This document shows positions 7,501-10,112 of a stretch of DNA of 10,112 nucleotides, piece by piece (within the stretch, counting starts at the first letter, position 1; each line of letters begins with the position of its first letter). Both the position numbers and the translations under genes were made by a program. Source of the DNA: Chitinispirillaceae bacterium (GTDB taxonomy: Bacteria; Fibrobacterota; Chitinivibrionia; Chitinivibrionales; Chitinispirillaceae); the NCBI GenBank assembly GCA_016926315.1, contig JAFGOU010000034.1, positions 1-10,112 on the forward strand. Reading direction: 5' to 3'. The notes under the pieces were generated by a model. The model was not told where the DNA came from. It made no database searches and saw only the letters and a list, made by a program, of their open reading frames with translations.

Positions 7501-8622
7501 GCCACGAACGACACCGGATGTTCGGTGATTGAGGCGGATGGCGGCTACGCTCTCTGCGGGAACATTTCCGAGCCGACGCTCAACGCACGATGGCCTTTCC
7601 TGATGCGAACCGACAACCTTGGGAACCCGGTGTCTTATAAAATGTTCAGCAGTACCGTGTCTAAGCAGAACGCGTATTCGCTCGTTCAAGCGTCTGACGG
7701 CGGCTATATCCTCTGCGGGACCGATTCATCCGCAACCACCGAGCAGCTGTTACTTCTCAAAGCAAGCATTAAGGGCGATTCGCTGGAATGGACCGCTAAG
7801 TTCTCCGTAGGTGGGGGTATCGACGCCAGTAACGCCATTACCAAGGGTGTTTCGGCTTTCGCCACCAAGGAGGGAGGATATATTGCCTGCGGCGCTTCGG
7901 CCAGAAGGAGCGGAAGCGTTGCGGTCAGTACTCCCTTTATGGTTAAAACCAATTCTTCTGGAAAAGAGGAGTGGCAGAAGGAATATATGAACAATGCCTT
8001 GGGAAGTTCCGCTGTCTACTGCGTCGTTCAAACGGCGGACGACGGCTATATAATCGCAGGAGAGGCGGGGAGCAGGGGAGGAACCGTTACCGACACCGAT
8101 TTGCTTATAGTCAAGACTGACGCAAAAGGCGATACGGTCTGGACACGGACGTACCATCGGGGAGCGCGGGACATCGCAATGGCGGTCCGGCAAACCACTG
8201 GCGGCTACATCGTGGGCGGCTATACGATTAGCATATTATCAAGCACGATCACCGGGTTTGTTTTAAAAGTGTCGGAACAGGGCGACACCCTATGGACACG
8301 GCCAATAACGAGTGCAGGCGGCAATTCCACGATCACCTCGATTCGCACAACCCCCGACGGCGGTTTTATCGCGGCCGGATCGGTGATCAACGCCACGGGC
8401 GGCGGGGAGGACGCCCTTCTTGTCAAGTTTTCCTCCGACGGCGGGGAGGAGTGGCGCAAGATGTACGGTGGTGCGCTTGGTGACCGTGCAAATTCCGTAA
8501 CCGCGCTCAAGGAGGGAGGGTTTGTCTTTGCCGGGTTCACGACCCAGACCCGGAGCAACCAGACGTCAACCGATGTCTATCTCGTCAAGACCGACGCTTC
8601 GGGGACCATGGTGGAGAAATGA
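4504..8622 (+). CDS. Giant lipoprotein: Ig-like/PKD/cadherin-like stalk with C-terminal seven-repeat beta-propeller
   Basis: A 1372-residue predicted exported protein. Residues 1-27 form a signal: a polar start, a hydrophobic core at 10-25 and C27. The lipobox (VFNC) is non-canonical because Asn precedes the Cys, but ARNNPLDENG after it fits lipoproteins of this type. Residues about 40-145 and 146-239 look like PKD/Ig-like domains. Residues 245-519 hold three ~90-residue Ig-like units opened by GP/PP + D/E + hydrophobics (245, 340, 434), resembling glucodextranase-B/Big-type modules. Residues 521-990 hold five ~90-100-residue putative-Ig/cadherin-like units, with motifs such as ATDPDGDSLTFSF, ATDPNGDPLSYSM and FTWTPSFSQAGVYTVRF. 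Residues 992-1372 are seven propeller repeats. No catalytic motif, membrane segment or C-terminal sorting domain is visible. Likely roles are adhesion, glycan or protein binding, or surface scaffolding; the precise job is unknown. Flanking genes give no strong functional hint. Confidence 0.88.
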   Translation: MSDGRFFHSMVIATVVIAIVVFAVFNCARNNPLDENGINYVPGSAPQAQFLKDTVSAYINVEFDIPVFFSDTAAKGGRAPLVKVLLFNWEGDSARLNDTMTPPADSVIAKVFAQAGERTVFMKAKDNDGELSPLAHMRLTILEGRPRILAFTAAPLSVYTGDTVTATATATDDNEEEGDTLDFIWRVDNTRDTVTRSAVFKTAFTTAGIHKIVVQGRDRDNLLSHPDSVLIEVRSRPVLVDSTGPEITFISPSGAITVNVPFVAVVVNTKDQSGVSLVYINTSPAELAGGTSTSSMWKRDSVPLSEGVNVIPVLAIDNRLNPSDTTITVTYNRNADDRTPPDITLRSPGQGDTVYFPQITVLAEVRDASGKVDQVTCNGRPMLYTGGSLYQTDSVAVREGPDTIVIYARDDKGNDTSRNLHITYVRDPVIDTTPPSLLILSPRKGATVETRACTVSVAASDLMSDIDSVSVNGLRALHMGGQLFARAIQLDHGANTIVVRAVDKSGNHRADTARVTQNAAPLFSITHKDTSMTTGGEASFSLSATDPDGDSLTFSFLTFPSKASVRPVFTRAGTTVTISPYRPDQTGVDTFKILVTDPYAGFDTVTIRVFITSQQETKPFFTTKPGELPDSATVGMTYRAPLAAVDPNSKPLVFSFRKPPTPPGAQIDSAGTVTWIPAAADTGTDSLFALASNGTESDTLIWTVRVIMPNLPPRLAKPVDTAIDEGVRLRITLSATDPNGDPLSYSMSSFPSGAQLAGNVFTWTPSFSQAGVYTVRFRVTETNRSPPLSDSQTVSITVRNVNHAPVLAPIGAKTGFERVPLEFTVTAGDTNGDSIRFSMTSPPQGASLTALTMTTARFSWTPTGAQAGSYTVTFLATDNGNPVMRDSETVVITMRDTVPPVFVTHPDSMSDTVFVGNTYLDTLRATDAGGDAIIYQKLAGPAWLTLAQTSGIVIGAPEPSDVVARVDVMMTAEDPVGLKDTLSWSITVLPMWPRVWGGPATNDTGCSVIEADGGYALCGNISEPTLNARWPFLMRTDNLGNPVSYKMFSSTVSKQNAYSLVQASDGGYILCGTDSSATTEQLLLLKASIKGDSLEWTAKFSVGGGIDASNAITKGVSAFATKEGGYIACGASARRSGSVAVSTPFMVKTNSSGKEEWQKEYMNNALGSSAVYCVVQTADDGYIIAGEAGSRGGTVTDTDLLIVKTDAKGDTVWTRTYHRGARDIAMAVRQTTGGYIVGGYTISILSSTITGFVLKVSEQGDTLWTRPITSAGGNSTITSIRTTPDGGFIAAGSVINATGGGEDALLVKFSSDGGEEWRKMYGGALGDRANSVTALKEGGFVFAGFTTQTRSNQTSTDVYLVKTDASGTMVEK
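5236..6060 (+). repeat. Three tandem Ig-like modules (residues 245-519 of the lipoprotein)
   Basis: Each unit begins with a proline-led entry (GPEITFISP, PPDITLRSP, PPSLLILSP), then a G-x-TV step, a V-x-V-x-A-x-V/S-D strand, a 'V-x-x-V-x-x-N/C-G' turn, a G-G-x-L/M-x-x-x-D/A strand, an 'EG-x-[ND]-x-I-x-V' strand and an 'A-x-D-x-x-G/L-N' exit. The period is about 93 residues (280 bp). The pattern is known for rigid spacer modules in bacterial surface and glycan-active proteins. The DNA copies are well diverged, so the duplication is not recent. Confidence 0.75.
6064..7473 (+). repeat. Five tandem cadherin-like/putative-Ig modules (residues 521-990)
   Basis: Units start near residues 521, 618, 710, 800 and 898. 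Recurrent signatures are A-[TV]-D-P-[DN]-G/S-[DK]-x-L-x-[FY]-S at the front, a 'P-x-G-A-x' turn, an [FV]-T/S-W-[TI]-P strand and a 'G-x-Y/D-[TS]-[VL]' strand near the end. This matches the He_PIG/cadherin-like pattern; the acidic D-P-D-G-D loops suggest possible calcium binding between domains, which is inferred from the family and not shown here. The fifth unit (898-990) is the most divergent, keeping ATDAGGDAI and GPAWLTL. Confidence 0.75.
7477..8619 (+). repeat. Seven beta-propeller blade repeats (residues 992-1372)
   Basis: The core motif [DE/T]-GG-[YF]-x-x-x-G recurs with its second Gly at residues 1014, 1067, 1125, 1181, 1234, 1287 and 1339, a steady spacing of about 53. Each core is followed by a variable loop, then F/L-[LM]-[VL]-K-[TVA]-[DNS]-x-x-G-[DEN] and a W-containing strand (EWTAKF, EEWQKEY, VWTRTYH, LWTRPI, EWRKMY). 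The last repeat ends in VKTDASGTMVEK without that W strand, whereas the first repeat is preceded by an orphan WPRVWGGP (992-999). This is the classic arrangement in which the N-terminal strand completes the last blade. Confidence 0.8.
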
Positions 8623-8810
8623 GGCCGTCATCCCGGGAAAAGCGGCGCAAGCACGCTCCGTTTTGCGTGAAACCAGGGAACCATTAAGGGTCTACCCTCA
8701 TATATATTAAACACTGCAGCGCCACCGATGTATACGATAGTTGATTGCATGATACCCCGGAACCGCGGGAGCCCTGACCCCGTGCAATGGAATGGAGAAA
8801 GACTATCCAG
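8623..8810 (+). promoter_or_regulatory. Intergenic region before the dsbD-like gene
   Basis: This 188-bp spacer has no gene. TATATATTAA (8701-8710) is a -10-like AT-rich block with no convincing -35 at the usual distance. AGGGT/ACCCT (around 8687-8698) can form only a tiny hairpin without a T-run, so I see no clear terminator for the lipoprotein gene. GGAGAAAG (8794-8801) is the ribosome binding site of the next gene, nine bases before its ATG. Confidence 0.3.
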
Positions 8811-10112
8811 ATGAAACAACGATCCATTCAAAGTCTTGCGGTGTTTTTTTTGATGTGCCAGGCATACGTCATGGCACAAGATCTTTCCGGTCAAGCGTTT
8901 CCGGCCGAGGCGGAGCGGGAACCGGTAACCATTCTATCGCGTTTGCTCGGCTCGGTGAATGACTCCGTCATTCGAGTGGAACTTACGCTGAAAATGGGCG
9001 AGGAAATCCATATATTCAGCGAAGAATCGAGGTTTTTTACCATTCAGACCGTACTAAGCCAGGGGCTGGGAACTTCTGCGGTTACCCTCCCCCGGTCGAA
9101 ACCCTTTCGAAATTTTGACGGCACGAAGGCGGGTGTCTATACCGGTGAAGAAACGGTTGTTTTAACCTATCCTGTTTTGACAAGACCATGGCGCGTGCGG
9201 GGGTTTATTCAATACCAGGCATGCGACGAAAAAAAATGTTTTTTTCCAACCAAAAAACAATTTGTCTTTTCCAGTGATACCGCGGATGGTACCGTACAGG
9301 AACTTTCCGAATACACGGGAGATGAAAGCGAATTTTCCGGTGCGGGCGGATGGAAAGAGCTCGCAGACGGCTTTCGTATCGAGGGCAGAACGGGCGGCTA
9401 TCAAAGCGCATCGAAGTTTCTTGCTTTCCTGAGAAATCCTCCGGCTACCCGCGATGGTGCAGAAGCCTTTGCGGGAAAAAACATCTGGCTGGTTATCATC
9501 CTGGTGCTTTTAGGCGGCATTGCTCTCAATCTCACTCCGTGCGTGCTGCCCATGATACCGATTACGGTGGCGATTCTCGGCGCGGTAGCGCAGGCCGGCT
9601 CTCGGCTCCGGGGTTTTCTTCTTGGATCGGTCTATGGTTTTGCGATGGCAATGGTGTATGGTATCGTTGGATTGATTGCGGTGTTGAGCGGTACGCAGTT
9701 CGGCACCATCAACTCCCTGCCTGCCTTTAATATCATCATTGCGATCATATTCGGGATACTCGCCTTCGGTATGTTTGATATCATTCATATCGATTTTACC
9801 CGTTTTCGCAGCGGGATCCGCCATAATGAAAAAAACGCCGGGAAATTCGCCGCTGCCTTTTTCATGGGTATCGTGGCGGCGCTGCTTGCCGGCGCATGCG
9901 TGGCGCCCGCGGTGATTTCAACGATTCTTTACTCGGCGACGCTTTACAGCGGCGGGGCAAAGGTGGGATTGCTGCTTCCGCTCCTGCTGGGGCTCGGCAT
10001 GGCGCTTCCATGGCCATTTGCCGGCGCTGGTCTTTCGTTTCTACCGAAGCCCGGCAAATGGATGATTGCGATACGCAACCTCTTTGGCGTGATAATCCTT
10101 GCAATAGCCCTC
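8811..10112 (+). CDS. dsbD: Thiol:disulfide interchange protein DsbD-like (3' end outside the window)
   Basis: 434 codons are open to the right edge with no stop. DsbD passes electrons from cytoplasmic thioredoxin across the inner membrane to periplasmic disulfide reductases and cytochrome c maturation. Residues 1-22 are a signal peptide, with likely cleavage after AYVMA. Residues about 30-165 are the periplasmic alpha domain: HIFSEES, then QACDEKKCFFP with redox cysteines C138 and C143. Residues 226-434 start the membrane domain: NLTPCVLPMIPIT (C244) in the first helix and LLAGACVAPAVIS (C363) after a fourth hydrophobic segment, the pair that carries electrons through the membrane. About six hydrophobic segments are visible (near 226-250, 268-290, 306-325, 345-374, 385-411, 420 onward). 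The remaining membrane helices and any C-terminal thioredoxin-like domain lie beyond the edge, so a short CcdA-fusion form cannot be excluded. GGAGAAAG at 8794-8801 supports the ATG. Confidence 0.92.
   Translation, partial: MKQRSIQSLAVFFLMCQAYVMAQDLSGQAFPAEAEREPVTILSRLLGSVNDSVIRVELTLKMGEEIHIFSEESRFFTIQTVLSQGLGTSAVTLPRSKPFRNFDGTKAGVYTGEETVVLTYPVLTRPWRVRGFIQYQACDEKKCFFPTKKQFVFSSDTADGTVQELSEYTGDESEFSGAGGWKELADGFRIEGRTGGYQSASKFLAFLRNPPATRDGAEAFAGKNIWLVIILVLLGGIALNLTPCVLPMIPITVAILGAVAQAGSRLRGFLLGSVYGFAMAMVYGIVGLIAVLSGTQFGTINSLPAFNIIIAIIFGILAFGMFDIIHIDFTRFRSGIRHNEKNAGKFAAAFFMGIVAALLAGACVAPAVISTILYSATLYSGGAKVGLLLPLLLGLGMALPWPFAGAGLSFLPKPGKWMIAIRNLFGVIILAIAL

Noticed and set aside
9350..9730. 126-residue plus-strand open frame inside the dsbD-like gene
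   Set aside because: It is out of frame with the continuous 434-codon dsbD reading frame, whose cysteine motifs and hydrophobic segments are clear.
1..10112. CRISPR array, tRNA/rRNA genes, insertion sequences or phage genes
   Set aside because: No regularly spaced identical repeats, no cloverleaf or rRNA-like segments, and no transposase or phage proteins were found on either strand by eye.

Overview
The window looks like chromosomal DNA from a Gram-negative bacterium. It carries a periplasmic/inner-membrane DsbD-type protein with a signal peptide, and a very large predicted lipoprotein. The motif just after the lipoprotein's cysteine (NNPLDENG followed by NYVPG) resembles the start of secreted lipoproteins I associate with the Fibrobacterota/Chitinivibrionia group. 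That placement is a recollection-based inference, not a proof. Nothing in the window points to a phage, plasmid, CRISPR array, tRNA or rRNA.

Layout, left to right. Bases 1-60 hold a hairpin-rich intergenic repeat-like element. Next is a leftward pair: a 61-residue protein of unknown function (658-843), followed 20 bp downstream by a small heat shock protein of the Hsp20 family (200-637), closed by a clear rho-independent terminator (136-169). A 249-bp divergent spacer separates this pair from a rightward pirin-family gene (1093-1601). The pirin gene is broken: its first cupin half runs directly, out of frame, into the last ~33 residues of the family, so the middle ~115-130 residues are missing. 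Converging on it, with three bases between the stops, is a full-length leftward glycogen phosphorylase (1605-4157).

A 346-bp divergent spacer (4158-4503) then leads to a 1372-residue rightward lipoprotein (4504-8622). It has a lipid-anchored N-terminus, about ten Ig-like/PKD/cadherin-like domains in a row, and a C-terminal set of seven ~53-residue repeats of the 'DGGYI..G' type that should close as a seven-bladed beta-propeller. After 188 bp comes a rightward dsbD-like gene (8811 to beyond the right edge). It has the periplasmic alpha domain with its Cys pair and most of the membrane domain with its Cys pair; the C-terminal part lies outside the window.

The genes do not form one obvious pathway: stress chaperone, storage-glycogen breakdown, a large exported adhesin-like or sensor-like protein, and periplasmic thiol-disulfide chemistry. 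The points most worth a second look are the internally deleted pirin gene, the stalk-plus-propeller lipoprotein with cysteines at one equivalent position in its first three blades, and the uncharacterised small gene coupled to hsp20.
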